Shown: piece after piece, positions 42,800-52,594 of the stretch
Position numbering within the stretch: position 1 is the first letter of the stretch
Layout: each line of letters opens with the position of its first letter
DNA from: Streptomyces tibetensis
GTDB lineage: Bacteria > Actinomycetota > Actinomycetes > Streptomycetales > Streptomycetaceae
Reading direction: 5' to 3'
DNA length: 64,000 nt
Assembly (NCBI RefSeq): GCF_007655005.1
Contig: NZ_SZVW01000013.1
Location: 62,001 to 126,000, forward strand
Notes under the pieces: generated by a model
The model's database searches: none
Told to the model about the DNA's origin: nothing
The model's input: only the letters and a program-made list of their open reading frames with translations
Made by a program: the position numbers and the translations under genes

Positions 42800-44152
42800 A
42801 TGGGATCGGCGATGGACGAGCGGTTTCACCGCCGGCAGCGATGGGCCGCCCGGGGCGCCCTTGCCGCGGCCGCGCTGGCGGCGTTGCTGCCGCTCGTCTC
42901 CGGCGGCCTGCGAGGGCTGCTGCTGCTTGTGGCGGGCCTCGCGGGGCTCGCCGTGACCGCGGCCGCGCTCTGGTGGGTTTTGTCCCGGCGGGGAGTGGTC
43001 CGTATCGCGTCGGCCGCGCTGGCCGTCGTCGCGCCCGTCGGCCTCATCACCCTCTTCGCCACCGCGAATCTGCTCTGGGTGGTCTTCCTGTCCCTGCTCC
43101 TGTGGTGCGGGGCGGTCTGGAGCGGCCGCTACGCCCTGCGCAGCACGGGCCTGCGGGCCGTACGGGTCAAGGAGTACCGCACACCGCCGCCACTGCGCCC
43201 CTTCCTGCTGCTCAATCCGCGCTCCGGGGGCGGCAAGGTCGAGAAGTTCAACCTGCAGGAGAAGGCCGAGGCGTTGGGCGCCCAGGTCGTGCTGCTCGAC
43301 CCGGACCAGTACCAGGACGTCACCGCCCTGGCCAAAGCCGCCGTGGCCGACGGAGCCGACCTCCTGGGCGTCGCGGGCGGCGACGGTACCCAGGCTCTGG
43401 TCGCCGCCGTCGCCGCGGAACACGGTCTGCCGTTCCTCGTCATCGCCGCCGGTACGCGCAACCACTTCGCCATGGACCTGGGTCTGGACCGGGACGACCC
43501 CGCCCGCTGCCTCGACGCCCTCACCGACGGTGTCGAACTCCGCGTCGACCTCGGGTTCGCCGACGATCGCCCGTTCGTCAACAACGCCTCGTTCGGCGTG
43601 TACGGGGCGGTGGTGCAGAGTCCCGGCTACCGCGACGGCAAGGTGGGCGCTGCCCTGGAGCGCCTGCCCGACCTGCTCAGCCGGCAGAGCGGTCCGCGTC
43701 TGACGGCCACCGCCGACGGCACCACCGTCGCCGACCCGCAGGCCATCCTGGTCAGCAACAACGCCTACCGCATGGACGACCCTTTCGGCTTCGGCCGGCG
43801 CGAGCGGCTCAACTCCGGGCGGCTGGGCGTGCTCGCCGTCCGTGTGGACAGTGCCGTGGAAGCGGCCGAACTGCTGCTGTCCCCGCGCCCGGAGGGGCTC
43901 ACGGTGCTCACCGCCCAGCGCGTCGTCGTCGACGCCGACGAGGCGGAGCTGGAGGTCGGTCTCGACGGTGAGGCGCTCATCATGCCCGCCCCCGTCCACT
44001 GCCGCATCGCACGCCGCGCCCTGCGCGTCCGGGTGCCCCGCGACCGTCCGGGAGTGCCCGAGGCGCCCCCACGCCTCGACTGGCGCCGGCTGCGGAAACT
44101 GGCGGCCGCGGTGGGCCGCACCGCCGCCCCCACGCGTTCCCGGCACACCTGA
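42800..44152 (+). CDS. Diacylglycerol kinase-family (lipid kinase-like) membrane protein, 450 aa
   Basis: ATG at 42800 has GGAGGG five bases upstream. Residues about 15-115 hold three to four hydrophobic helices. The DAGK catalytic fold starts at about 135: FLLLNPRSGGGKVEKFN (nucleotide loop), LGVAGGDGTQALVAAV (GGDGT motif), IAAGTRNHFAMDLGLDRDDP and later DVELEVGLDGEAL-type strands ending LEVGLDGEALIMPAPV. It phosphorylates a lipid alcohol such as diacylglycerol or a sphingoid; the exact substrate is unknown. A hairpin terminator follows. Confidence 0.87.
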   Translation: MGSAMDERFHRRQRWAARGALAAAALAALLPLVSGGLRGLLLLVAGLAGLAVTAAALWWVLSRRGVVRIASAALAVVAPVGLITLFATANLLWVVFLSLLLWCGAVWSGRYALRSTGLRAVRVKEYRTPPPLRPFLLLNPRSGGGKVEKFNLQEKAEALGAQVVLLDPDQYQDVTALAKAAVADGADLLGVAGGDGTQALVAAVAAEHGLPFLVIAAGTRNHFAMDLGLDRDDPARCLDALTDGVELRVDLGFADDRPFVNNASFGVYGAVVQSPGYRDGKVGAALERLPDLLSRQSGPRLTATADGTTVADPQAILVSNNAYRMDDPFGFGRRERLNSGRLGVLAVRVDSAVEAAELLLSPRPEGLTVLTAQRVVVDADEAELEVGLDGEALIMPAPVHCRIARRALRVRVPRDRPGVPEAPPRLDWRRLRKLAAAVGRTAAPTRSRHT

Positions 44153-44170
44153 GCGCCCACACGGCGCTCA

Positions 44171-44214
44171 CGCAGGAGGTCCCCCATGCCACGCGGCACG
44201 GGGGACCTCCTGCG
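44171..44214 (+). terminator. Hairpin terminator after the diacylglycerol kinase-family gene
   Basis: A perfect 15-bp stem (CGCAGGAGGTCCCCC and its reverse complement) with a 14-base loop starts 19 bases past the stop. Confidence 0.85.
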
Positions 44215-44224
44215 TCACGCCGTC

Positions 44225-44365
44225 GGTCACGCCCCCTATGTCAGCCGTCGGTCACGCCTCCTGCGTCACGCGGCCGGTCACGCCTCCCGCGTCGCGCCGT
44301 CGGTCACGCCTCCTGCGTCACGCGGCCGGTCACGCCTCCTGCGTCGCGCCGTCGGTCACGCCTCC
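44225..44365. repeat. 26-bp tandem repeat, about 5.5 copies
   Basis: GGTCACGCC begins at 44225, 44250, 44276, 44302, 44328 and 44354, that is, 25 then 26-bp spacing. Units alternate between TCCTGCGTCACGCGGCC-type and TCxYGCGTCGCGCCGTC-type halves, giving a 52-bp higher-order period. The last unit runs into the stop codon of the heme-oxygenase gene. It is probably slippage-derived; no dyad symmetry suggests a regulator. Confidence 0.8.
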
Positions 44366-44682
44366 TTCGGCCCGGCCTGCTGCACCACCTCGAAGGACCA
44401 CAGCGTCGAGCCGCTCGCCGCGGGCTTCGGTCGTTCGCCGCCCTCGCCGCCGCCCTGGTGCGCGCTCTTCATCGGCCCCTCCATCCAGGCCTGGAACGAC
44501 TCCTCGTCACGCCACCGGGTGTAGACGAGGTAGGTGTCGGTGCCCTCCACGGGGCGGAGCAGCTCGAACCACTCGAACCCGTCGGAGTTCTCCACGGCGT
44601 GCGCCCGGGAGGCGAACCGCTTCTCCAGCGTCTCCCGCTGCTCGGCGGGCACGGTCAGCACGTTGATCTTGACTACGCTCAT
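44356..44682 (-). CDS. Heme-degrading monooxygenase, MhuD/IsdG family, 108 aa
   Basis: Dimeric ferredoxin-fold (ABM) enzyme that opens heme and frees iron. With ATG at 44682 the residues fall at the same numbers as in mycobacterial MhuD: Asn7 (VVKINV), Trp66 (ESFQAW) and the heme-ligand His75 (MKSAHQ). This decides the start over the ATG three codons upstream. The core KRFASRAHAVENSDGFEWFE and LLRPVEGTDTYLVYTRW is also MhuD-like. The C-terminal ASGSTLWSFEVV completes the last strand. It is divergent from the epimerase gene across a palindromic operator. The gene's 3' end is embedded in the 26-bp repeats. Confidence 0.88.
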   Translation of the reverse strand: MSVVKINVLTVPAEQRETLEKRFASRAHAVENSDGFEWFELLRPVEGTDTYLVYTRWRDEESFQAWMEGPMKSAHQGGGEGGERPKPAASGSTLWSFEVVQQAGPKEA

Positions 44683-44741
44683 GGGCCCCATCTTGCCCGA
44701 TGAGACGTCTGCGCAGGTCGAGCCCTCCGTCCGCGCGCACT

Positions 44742-44757
44742 TTTGAACGCGTTCAAA
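44742..44757. promoter_or_regulatory. 16-bp perfect palindrome (TetR-type operator candidate) in divergent promoter region
   Basis: TTTGAACGCGTTCAAA is fully palindromic. It overlaps a plausible -35 TTGAAC (44744-44749), with -10 TAGAGT at 44765-44770 for the epimerase gene, and lies 60 bases upstream of the MhuD-like start. TetR/AcrR repressors often use TTGAAC-type arms. No regulator gene is adjacent. Confidence 0.65.
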
Positions 44758-44799
44758 TATGGGCTAGAGTCGCTTGCAGACGACGAGGGGGAGGCCTTC

Positions 44800-45750
44800 G
44801 TGAAGTTCGTGATACCCGGCGGCACCGGACAGGTCGGCACGATCCTGAGGCGCGCGCTGAGCGCGGCAGGGCATGACGTCGTGGTGCTCAGCAGGAACCC
44901 CTCGGGGCCTGGCGAAGTGCACTGGGACGGTGCCACGCCTGGGCCCTGGGCGGCGGAGGTCGACGGCAGTGATGTCGTGGTCAACCTGGCCGGCCGAAGC
45001 GTGAACTGCCGCTACACCCCCGCCAACCTCCGGCAGATGATGGACTCCCGGGTCCACTCCGCCCGGGCCGTGGGCGAGGCGATCGCAGCGGCGGAGCGAC
45101 CCCCACGGGTCTGGCTGCAGATGAGCACCGCGACCGTCTACGCCCACCGTGCCGACGCGGCCAACGACGAGGCCACCGGCGTGATCGGCGGCGGCGAACC
45201 CGGCGTCCCCGGTTACTGGGGCTACAGCGTCGACATCGCCAAGGCCTGGGAGCGGGAGCAGGAGAAGGCCGACACCCCGCACACCCGGAAGGTGGCCCTG
45301 CGCGCCGCCATGGTGATGAGCCCGGACCGCGGAGGAGTCTTCGAGGTCCTGCTGCGGCTGGCCCGGCTCGGCCTCGGCGGCCCGGTCGGCGGCGGCGCCC
45401 AGTACGTGTCCTGGATCCACGACCGGGACTTCGCCCGGGCGGTCGAGTTCCTCGTCGCTCGGGACGACATCGAGGGGCCGGTCAATCTCGCCGCCCCCGG
45501 GCCCCTGCCGCAGCGCGCTCTCATGCGCGCCCTGCGCGACGCGTGGGGCATCCCGGTGGGCCTGCCCGCGACGCGCTGGATGGCGGAGATCGGCGCGTTC
45601 GTCCTGCGTTCGGACACCGAACTCCTGCTGAAGAGCCGCCGGGTCGTCCCCGGCCGCCTGCTCGAAGCGGGCTTCGACTTCCGGCATCCCGAGTGGCCGG
45701 AGGCCGCGGACGACCTCGTACGACGCCTCCGCGGCCGCGCGGCGAGGTGA
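44800..45750 (+). CDS. TIGR01777-type NAD(P)-binding epimerase (DUF1731), 316 aa
   Basis: The GTG at 44800 is chosen for GGGGAGG five bases upstream, placing MKFVIPGGTGQVG (Rossmann G-x-x-G-x-x-G) at the N-terminus. Other family features are VVNLAGRSVNCRYT, RVWLQMSTATVYAHR, the W-x-E/A-x-A stretch IAKAWEREQEKA, SWIHDRDFARAVEFLV and a C-terminal DUF1731 segment (LLEAGFDFRHPEWPEA). It is a short-chain dehydrogenase-like sugar-nucleotide epimerase relative with unproven substrate. It is controlled by the palindromic operator upstream. Confidence 0.88.
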   Translation: MKFVIPGGTGQVGTILRRALSAAGHDVVVLSRNPSGPGEVHWDGATPGPWAAEVDGSDVVVNLAGRSVNCRYTPANLRQMMDSRVHSARAVGEAIAAAERPPRVWLQMSTATVYAHRADAANDEATGVIGGGEPGVPGYWGYSVDIAKAWEREQEKADTPHTRKVALRAAMVMSPDRGGVFEVLLRLARLGLGGPVGGGAQYVSWIHDRDFARAVEFLVARDDIEGPVNLAAPGPLPQRALMRALRDAWGIPVGLPATRWMAEIGAFVLRSDTELLLKSRRVVPGRLLEAGFDFRHPEWPEAADDLVRRLRGRAAR

Positions 45751-45767
45751 GGTGAGGTGGTCTCGGG

Positions 45768-46640
45768 TCAGCTCTGCCGCTTGCCCTGCTTCAGGGCCTT
45801 GCCGGTCATGTCGGTGACCTGCCCGGCCGGTGGCTCGTCCGCCTCCACCTCGGTACCGAAGTCGGTGAAGTCCATGACCGTGCGCACCGTGACCTTCCCG
45901 GGCGCGGACGAGGAGCCCGAGGACGACCGCCGCGTTGCCTCCGGGGTCTTGACGGTCATGTCGAGCTGCTGACGGCGCATCCGGCCCTCGTCGTCCAGCC
46001 AGACCTCCATCGGCAGGGTCGGACCGACCTGCTTGCGCAGGCTGTCGCCGTCGGGAAGATCGGCGACGTCGACGGAGACGCGGTAGTGCGTGGTCTCCAC
46101 GCCGTTGATCGTGGACTGGCCCTTCTCGGTCACGTCCTTGTCGGTGATCGCCTTGGCGTAGGCGGCGGACCGGGCCGGATCGCTCATGGACCCGTCACCG
46201 GCGCCCTGTTGCCCGGCGACCTTCCCCAGGTCGATCTTGATCCAGGGCTTGCCCCCCGGCGCCTGTCCCTTGGGCGGCTTCTGGTACAGGATCTGGTCGA
46301 TCACCCGTTGTTCGATCTGCTGCCCCTGCACCGTGAGCGTCATGACGCTGTCGCCGTCGTCCAGGTCCACGGCGCCCTGCCCGTCAGCGGTCTGCGAGGC
46401 GCCCTGGGCCGAGGTCCGCACCCGCAGTTTCACCTTGGCGGTGTCCTCCTCGGCCGTCCTGTCGTAGGCCGAGCGCACCGCCTGCGTCCCCCGTTCCCTG
46501 GCGCCGGCGCTGGGTTTCGCCGAGGTGCCCTGCGCACCGTCGCCCGAGTCCTCGTCGCCGCAGCCGACCAGCACCGTCCCGGCCAGGACTCCGGCGACGC
46601 CTAAGGCACAGACCCGCCTGCCGTTTCCCGCCCTGCTCAT
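45768..46640 (-). CDS. LppX_LprAFG-like lipoprotein, 290 aa
   Basis: ATG at 46640 follows GGGGAGC. The lipobox VLVGC gives a lipidated Cys27. The mature part is a single LppX/LolA-like lipid-binding fold: SAYDRTAEEDTAKVKLRV, VMTLTVQGQQIEQRVID, LYQKPPKGQAPGGKPWIKID, VETTHYRVSVDVADLPDG and PMEVWLDDEGRMRRQQLDM. It is anchored outside the membrane and may carry a lipid or hydrophobic ligand. It converges on the epimerase gene with 17 bases between. Confidence 0.87.
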   Translation of the reverse strand: MSRAGNGRRVCALGVAGVLAGTVLVGCGDEDSGDGAQGTSAKPSAGARERGTQAVRSAYDRTAEEDTAKVKLRVRTSAQGASQTADGQGAVDLDDGDSVMTLTVQGQQIEQRVIDQILYQKPPKGQAPGGKPWIKIDLGKVAGQQGAGDGSMSDPARSAAYAKAITDKDVTEKGQSTINGVETTHYRVSVDVADLPDGDSLRKQVGPTLPMEVWLDDEGRMRRQQLDMTVKTPEATRRSSSGSSSAPGKVTVRTVMDFTDFGTEVEADEPPAGQVTDMTGKALKQGKRQS

Positions 46641-46745
46641 CGAACCAGCTCCCCTCAGGTGTGTGGTGCGACCCAAGTGCCCAAGCCGGGCATGAACACA
46701 CCTGTGTGGCCGAGGAGTTGCATATCGGGCGGGACGGTGTCCCGG

Positions 46746-46892
46746 TCAGTGGCGGCCCTTGAGCCTGCCGAGCAGACGCTGGGCCTGGGCCCGCTTGCGG
46801 GGGTCGGCCGCGGCCCGGCGTGCCTGTTCGACGGCCCGCCGCCCCTGCGGGCTCCGGGCGAACTGCTTGATGCGGTCCAGCATTCCGGCCAT
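46746..46892 (-). CDS. 48-aa basic helical microprotein
   Basis: ATG at 46892 has AAGGAAGG six bases upstream. The translation MAGMLDRIKQFARSPQGRRA ... RAQAQRLLGRLKGRH stops at TGA 46746-46748. It is an Arg/Lys-rich amphipathic helix without a membrane segment. I recall similar short Streptomyces proteins (LDRIKxFxRSPQGR), which argues that it is real. It could bind nucleic acid or membrane; function unknown. Confidence 0.65.
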   Translation of the reverse strand: MAGMLDRIKQFARSPQGRRAVEQARRAAADPRKRAQAQRLLGRLKGRH

Positions 46893-47029
46893 GACGCACC
46901 TTCCTTCCTGTCGTGATGTCACGTACCTGCAGTACGCCTACCCCTTCGGCGAGGTGCTCAGGCACCCCCTGCCCGGCCGGTGCGCGAGCGAATGTGTTTG
47001 CCGCCGGAGTCAGAGGCAAGTCGGTGTCC

Positions 47030-47458
47030 ATGACTGAAGAGAACAAGCGCACGAATCAGAAGGCGAGCACCGTACGGACCGCCGAGTCCAAGGCCCGCCG
47101 CACGGCGGACAAGGCCACCGCGCCGGCCTCACAGGCGGCGAAGGGTGCGGCGGGCAAGGCCGGTGAGGCGGCGTCAGCGGCCAAGTCGGGCGCGGAGCGC
47201 TCCGCCGAGACGGCCAAGACGGCCGCCCAGACCGCGGCCAAGGGTGTCGAGGCGGGCCGCCAGGCGGTCGTCACGGCCTCCGGGCACGTCGCCACCACGG
47301 CGAAGACGGCCTGGACGGTCATCGCCCACCGCAAGCTGGTGGCGGCGGGCGTCGGAGCGGGTCTGACCGCCCTGAGCGCCGCGTCCTACGCGGTCGGACG
47401 CCGTGCGGAACGCGGCGCGCACGGCCCCCTCACCCGTCTCACCGGCGGGCGGATCTGA
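47030..47458 (+). CDS. Ala/Lys-rich helical protein with C-terminal membrane segment, 142 aa
   Basis: Long LEA-like amphipathic helix (KATAPASQAAKGAAGKAGEA and SAETAKTAAQTAAKGVEAGR), then a hydrophobic helix (LVAAGVGAGLTALSAASYAV) and a short basic tail. The ATG at 47030 is taken. The GTG two codons upstream (47024) has a better-spaced AGAGG and is possible. The composition resembles the Ala-rich genes near 25-27 kb. Function unknown. Confidence 0.72.
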   Translation: MTEENKRTNQKASTVRTAESKARRTADKATAPASQAAKGAAGKAGEAASAAKSGAERSAETAKTAAQTAAKGVEAGRQAVVTASGHVATTAKTAWTVIAHRKLVAAGVGAGLTALSAASYAVGRRAERGAHGPLTRLTGGRI

Positions 47459-47498
47459 GCAGGGCCGGCGCGATGGACGTGCCGGCACCGGGGGAGCA

Positions 47499-47545
47499 GG
47501 CGGCGCGACGCGCCACCGGGTGGTCCGGTGGTCCGTGGCGCCGCC
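47499..47545 (+). terminator. GC-rich hairpin region after the Ala/Lys-rich gene
   Basis: GGCGGCGC pairs with GCGCCGCC, with an inner CCACCGG/CCGGTGG pairing, starting 41 bases past the stop. Confidence 0.5.
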
Positions 47546-47688
47546 TTCCTCGTGATCCGAGCGGCCCCCTCCCGCGTGGCCTGGCGCACATCCGACCCTC
47601 GCCGGGGCGCGCCCCTCGCGCCGCCCCGCCGTGACGAGAAAGGATGGGACCGCACACGAAGGATCAACCCATGCGGAGGAGCGGGCCC

Positions 47689-49329
<1,641 letters not shown>

Positions 49330-49341
49330 CCCCGGCACAAC

Positions 49342-49375
49342 ACGGCCCGGGCCGCTCTCACGTGGCCCGGGCCGT
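49342..49375 (+). terminator. Hairpin terminator after pgm
   Basis: A perfect 12-bp stem (ACGGCCCGGGCC / GGCCCGGGCCGT) with a 10-base loop lies 13 bases after the stop. Confidence 0.85.
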
Positions 49376-49500
49376 TCGCCGCTGCACCGTCACCCGACCG
49401 GATCAGCCCGCGCCGGCAGCTCCACACGAACGAGGGGCCCGCGCGCCCGACGCCGCGATACAGGACACTGGATGAAGATCCGACCGGGAAGGACCGACAC

Positions 49501-49788
49501 GTGATCATCTTCGGCACCAAGGGATACCTGTACCAGCTGGCGATACTGACGCTGGTGTGCGGCCAGTGCGGAAACCCCGCCGCCCACACGCTCAGGAAGC
49601 GCGTCACGAAGTTCACCCTGTTCTTCGTCCCGCTGTTCCCGATCTCGACGAAGTACCTGACGCAGTGCACCTTCTGCGGCGCGGAACAGAAGGTGACCAA
49701 GGAGCAGGCGGATCACCTGCAGACCCAGAGCACGAGCGGCCCGAGCGGCCAAGCGCACGGGCAGCCGCAGCAGCACGACCGGTTCTGA
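49501..49788 (+). CDS. Zinc-ribbon domain protein, 95 aa
   Basis: GTG start with AAGG nine bases upstream. Two CxxC knuckles (VCGQCGNPAAH and QCTFCGAEQKV) form a zinc ribbon around a conserved aromatic core (KRVTKFTLFFVPLFPISTKY). The Gln/Ser-rich tail is disordered. Similar short actinobacterial zinc-ribbon proteins are common; their role is unknown. Confidence 0.85.
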   Translation: MIIFGTKGYLYQLAILTLVCGQCGNPAAHTLRKRVTKFTLFFVPLFPISTKYLTQCTFCGAEQKVTKEQADHLQTQSTSGPSGQAHGQPQQHDRF

Positions 49789-49919
49789 TCCCCGCAGGCC
49801 CGGGCGCGGCCGGACCGCTTCCGCCACGGGCCCCGACACCGGTCACCGGTCACCGGCCCAGCCTCGCCGGTCGACGCTTCGGTGGGCGTCGAAACGTCCC
49901 GCCCGTAGCGTCCCGGGTC

Positions 49920-50540
49920 ATGACGTCCCGCACCCACCTCGTGATCCGGCCGAGCATCCTCTACTTCGGCACGCCCGTGGTCCTGCTGACCACCGAGAAC
50001 GCCGACGGCACCTGCAACCTCGCCCCGATCTCCTCGGCGTGGGCCCTGGGGCAGCACCTCGTCCTGGGGCTCGGCAGCGAGAGCCACACCGCGCGCAATC
50101 TCGCGGAACGCCCGGAACTCGTGATCAACGTCGCCTCGCCCGACCTGTGGGAACACGTGGAACGCCTCGCACCGCTGACAGGGGCGGACCCCGTGCCGGA
50201 GGCCAAGCGGCCGGTCTACCGGCACGAGCGGGACAAGTTCGCCGCGGCCGGGCTCAGCCCGGCCGCCTCCGACCTGGTGAGGCCCCCGCGGGTCGCCGAG
50301 TGCGCCCTGCAACTGGAGGCCCGGGCCCGCTCGCTGACCCCGGGCGGAGCGGGCCTCTTCGTCACCGTCGAGTGCGAGGTCCTGCGCGTCCACGCCGCCG
50401 AGCACATCGTCGTCCCCGGCACCCAGCACATCGACCCCTCCGCCTGGAGCCCGCTCATCTACAACTTCCGCCACTACCACGCACTGGCCCCGGAGATCGG
50501 CCACGGCTTCCGCTCCGAAACGGCGAGGGCCACCGTCTGA
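49920..50540 (+). CDS. Flavin reductase-like FMN-binding split-barrel protein, 206 aa
   Basis: ATG at 49920. The core FGTPVVLLTTENADGTCNLA, PISSAWALGQHLVLGLGSES and HTARNLAERPELVINVASPD is the flavin-reductase split barrel with its FMN-contacting Ser/Thr-Asn region. The later DPSAWSPLIYNFRHYHALAP fits homologs that act as flavoprotein oxygenase/reductase partners. It is cytoplasmic. Shine-Dalgarno weak. The partner oxygenase is unknown. Confidence 0.83.
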   Translation: MTSRTHLVIRPSILYFGTPVVLLTTENADGTCNLAPISSAWALGQHLVLGLGSESHTARNLAERPELVINVASPDLWEHVERLAPLTGADPVPEAKRPVYRHERDKFAAAGLSPAASDLVRPPRVAECALQLEARARSLTPGGAGLFVTVECEVLRVHAAEHIVVPGTQHIDPSAWSPLIYNFRHYHALAPEIGHGFRSETARATV

Positions 50541-50651
50541 TCACATCCGATGTGGCAACCGGGGCTTCCCGGGTACCCGACCTCCGCGGGCCCGGACCTG
50601 AGTGGGCCGATGGGCCTCCTGCAGTCGATCAGTGAATACGGAGGCAGTCAG

Positions 50652-51137
50652 ATGAGCACCATCAAGGAAACCGTCGAAGTCGACGTCCCCGTGCACACCG
50701 CCTACAACCAGTGGACGCAGTTCGAGGAGTTCCCGAACTTCATGGAGGGCGTCGAGGAGGTCAGGCAGCTGGACGACCGCCACAACCACTGGACCACCAA
50801 GATCGGCGGGGTACGGCGAGAATTCGACACCGAGATCGTCGACCAGCTGGCCGACGAGCGGGTCACGTGGCGCACGACGAGCGGAGACACTCACCAGAGG
50901 GGCTCCGTCCGCTTCGAGCGTCTCGACGACACCCACACCAGGGTGGAGCTCGTGATGGATGTCGAGCCCAGCAGTGCTGTGGAGAAGGCGGCGGACATGA
51001 TGGGCACGATCGACCGCCGGGTGAAGGGCGACATGAAGCGCTTCAAGCAGTACATCGAGGAGCGCGGAGTCGAATCCGGCGCGTGGCGCGGCCGCGTCGA
51101 GCCGGGCGGCACCGGCGGCGCCGGCCCCATCCTCTGA
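50652..51137 (+). CDS. SRPBCC (START-like) protein, 161 aa, paralog of 16007-16456
   Basis: ATG follows GGAGG seven bases upstream. The core VPVHTAYNQWTQFEEFPNFM, HWTTKIGGVRREFDTEIVDQ and DMKRFKQYIEERGVESGAWR aligns throughout with the protein at 16007, indicating a duplicated ligand-binding family in this strain. Its ligand is unknown. A GGGTAC motif lies at 50571-50576 in the upstream gap, but no matching -35 could be confirmed. Confidence 0.88.
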   Translation: MSTIKETVEVDVPVHTAYNQWTQFEEFPNFMEGVEEVRQLDDRHNHWTTKIGGVRREFDTEIVDQLADERVTWRTTSGDTHQRGSVRFERLDDTHTRVELVMDVEPSSAVEKAADMMGTIDRRVKGDMKRFKQYIEERGVESGAWRGRVEPGGTGGAGPIL

Positions 51138-51173
51138 CACCGTCCGCACCCTTCTGACATCAGCGGCACTCCC

Positions 51174-51205
51174 AGAACCCGGCCTCCACGGTGAGGCCGG
51201 GTTCT
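51174..51205 (+). terminator. Hairpin terminator after the SRPBCC paralog
   Basis: A perfect 13-bp stem (AGAACCCGGCCTC / GAGGCCGGGTTCT) with a 6-base loop, followed by a short T-rich stretch. Confidence 0.88.
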
Positions 51206-51378
51206 TCTGTGCCCGCGTCCGGCTGTGCCGCGTGAAGTTTCGGCCAACGTCATGACATGCACCTGTCCATATCGGCCTCCCGGTGGCACGCTGCCCCCTG
51301 ACCGTCCGCAGTGACACCCCTGCCTGACCGGGTGGGCGGGCTTCCCGCCGCCCGGCCCCCACAGCAGAAGGAGACCGC

Positions 51379-52386
51379 GTGATAGGCCGACCCCGCAGCC
51401 CGTACCCGTCCGGCGGCAGCACCCGCGTACGCCGCTCCGTCCTCGGCGCGCTCGCCGGCGTCGCCGCCCTCCTGGCGACCGGTGTCACCGCCACACCCGC
51501 GAGCGCCGCACCGGACCCCGGCGTGACGACCTCCTCGGCGCAGGAACGCGCCCTGGCCTTCTGGACCCCGCAGCGGATGCGCGAGGCCACCCCGCTCGAC
51601 CTGCTGACCGTCGACCGCTCCGACGTGAAGGCCCCGGCCCTGCGCAAGGGCAAGGCGACGGTCGTGGCTCCCAGCGCGCCCGCCTCCGCCGCGGGTCCGC
51701 TGGCCTTCCCGCACGGCGGCGGCCCCTGGTCCGGAGGGGGAGCGGTGACCAAGACCGCGGGACGGGTGTTCTTCAGCTACCAGGGCCGCACCGCGTCCTG
51801 CTCCGGCAACGCCGTCACCAGCGCCAACAAGAGCACCGTGATCACCGCCGGGCACTGCGTCAAGCTGGAGGGTGCCTGGCACACCAACTGGGTGTTCGTA
51901 CCCGGCTACCACGACGGGCAGCGCCCGTACGGCACCTGGACCGCCTCCAAGACCCTGTCCACCCCGCAGTGGACGGCCAGTGAGGACATCAACTACGACA
52001 TCGGCGCGGCCGTGGTCGCCCCGCTGGACGGGAAGAAGCTGACCGACGTCGTCGGCGGCCAGGGGCTGGCGTTCAACACCGGCTACAGCAAGGCCATGTA
52101 CTCCTTCGGCTTCCCGGCCGCGGCACCGTACGACGGCGAGAAGTTCATCTACTGCAGCGGCACCACCACCCGCGACTTCCTGCTGTCCAACGACCACGGC
52201 CTGACCTGCAACATGACCGGCGGCTCCAGCGGCGGCCCCTGGTTCACCCAGTTCAGCGAGGCCACCGGGACCGGCCTGCAGTCCTCGGTGAACAGCTTCA
52301 AGTACAACTTCCTGCCGAACGCCATGTACGGCCCGTACTTCGGCACGGACGCGCAGAACCTGTACCAGAGCGCCCAGTCGTCCTGA
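51379..52386 (+). CDS. Secreted trypsin-like serine peptidase (S1), 335 aa
   Basis: GTG start with AAGGAG five bases upstream. A Sec signal is present (RRSVLGALAGVAALLATGVT, cleavage near ASA-AP). Residues about 45-125 look like a propeptide. The catalytic residues are His in VITAGHCVK, Asp in NYDIGAAVV and Ser in MTGGSSGGPWF, with paired Cys (TASCSGN / AGHCV). The later GLQSSVNSFKYNFLPNAMYG is typical of this actinobacterial glutamyl-endopeptidase-like group. It is an extracellular protease; a terminator hairpin follows. Confidence 0.9.
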   Translation: MIGRPRSPYPSGGSTRVRRSVLGALAGVAALLATGVTATPASAAPDPGVTTSSAQERALAFWTPQRMREATPLDLLTVDRSDVKAPALRKGKATVVAPSAPASAAGPLAFPHGGGPWSGGGAVTKTAGRVFFSYQGRTASCSGNAVTSANKSTVITAGHCVKLEGAWHTNWVFVPGYHDGQRPYGTWTASKTLSTPQWTASEDINYDIGAAVVAPLDGKKLTDVVGGQGLAFNTGYSKAMYSFGFPAAAPYDGEKFIYCSGTTTRDFLLSNDHGLTCNMTGGSSGGPWFTQFSEATGTGLQSSVNSFKYNFLPNAMYGPYFGTDAQNLYQSAQSS

Positions 52387-52404
52387 GCCGGCACCTCATC
52401 GGGA

Positions 52405-52441
52405 GCCGCTTCCTCCGTCGCCGTGTGGCGGAGGAAGCGGC
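52405..52441 (+). terminator. Hairpin terminator after the trypsin-like peptidase gene
   Basis: A perfect 13-bp stem (GCCGCTTCCTCCG / CGGAGGAAGCGGC) lies 19 bases past the stop. Confidence 0.85.
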
Positions 52442-52594
52442 CCGGTCGTTGCGCCGCGAACCGTCCCACCACTCGTGACCGGGCCGGGCCGGGCGGGTGT
52501 GACGCACGGAGCACGGGTGGCCGGAATCCATCGGGGGTGCGCTGGGCATGCATCGAGCGTTTGCCGACGCCCCCCACAAGGAGTGAAACCGGCC

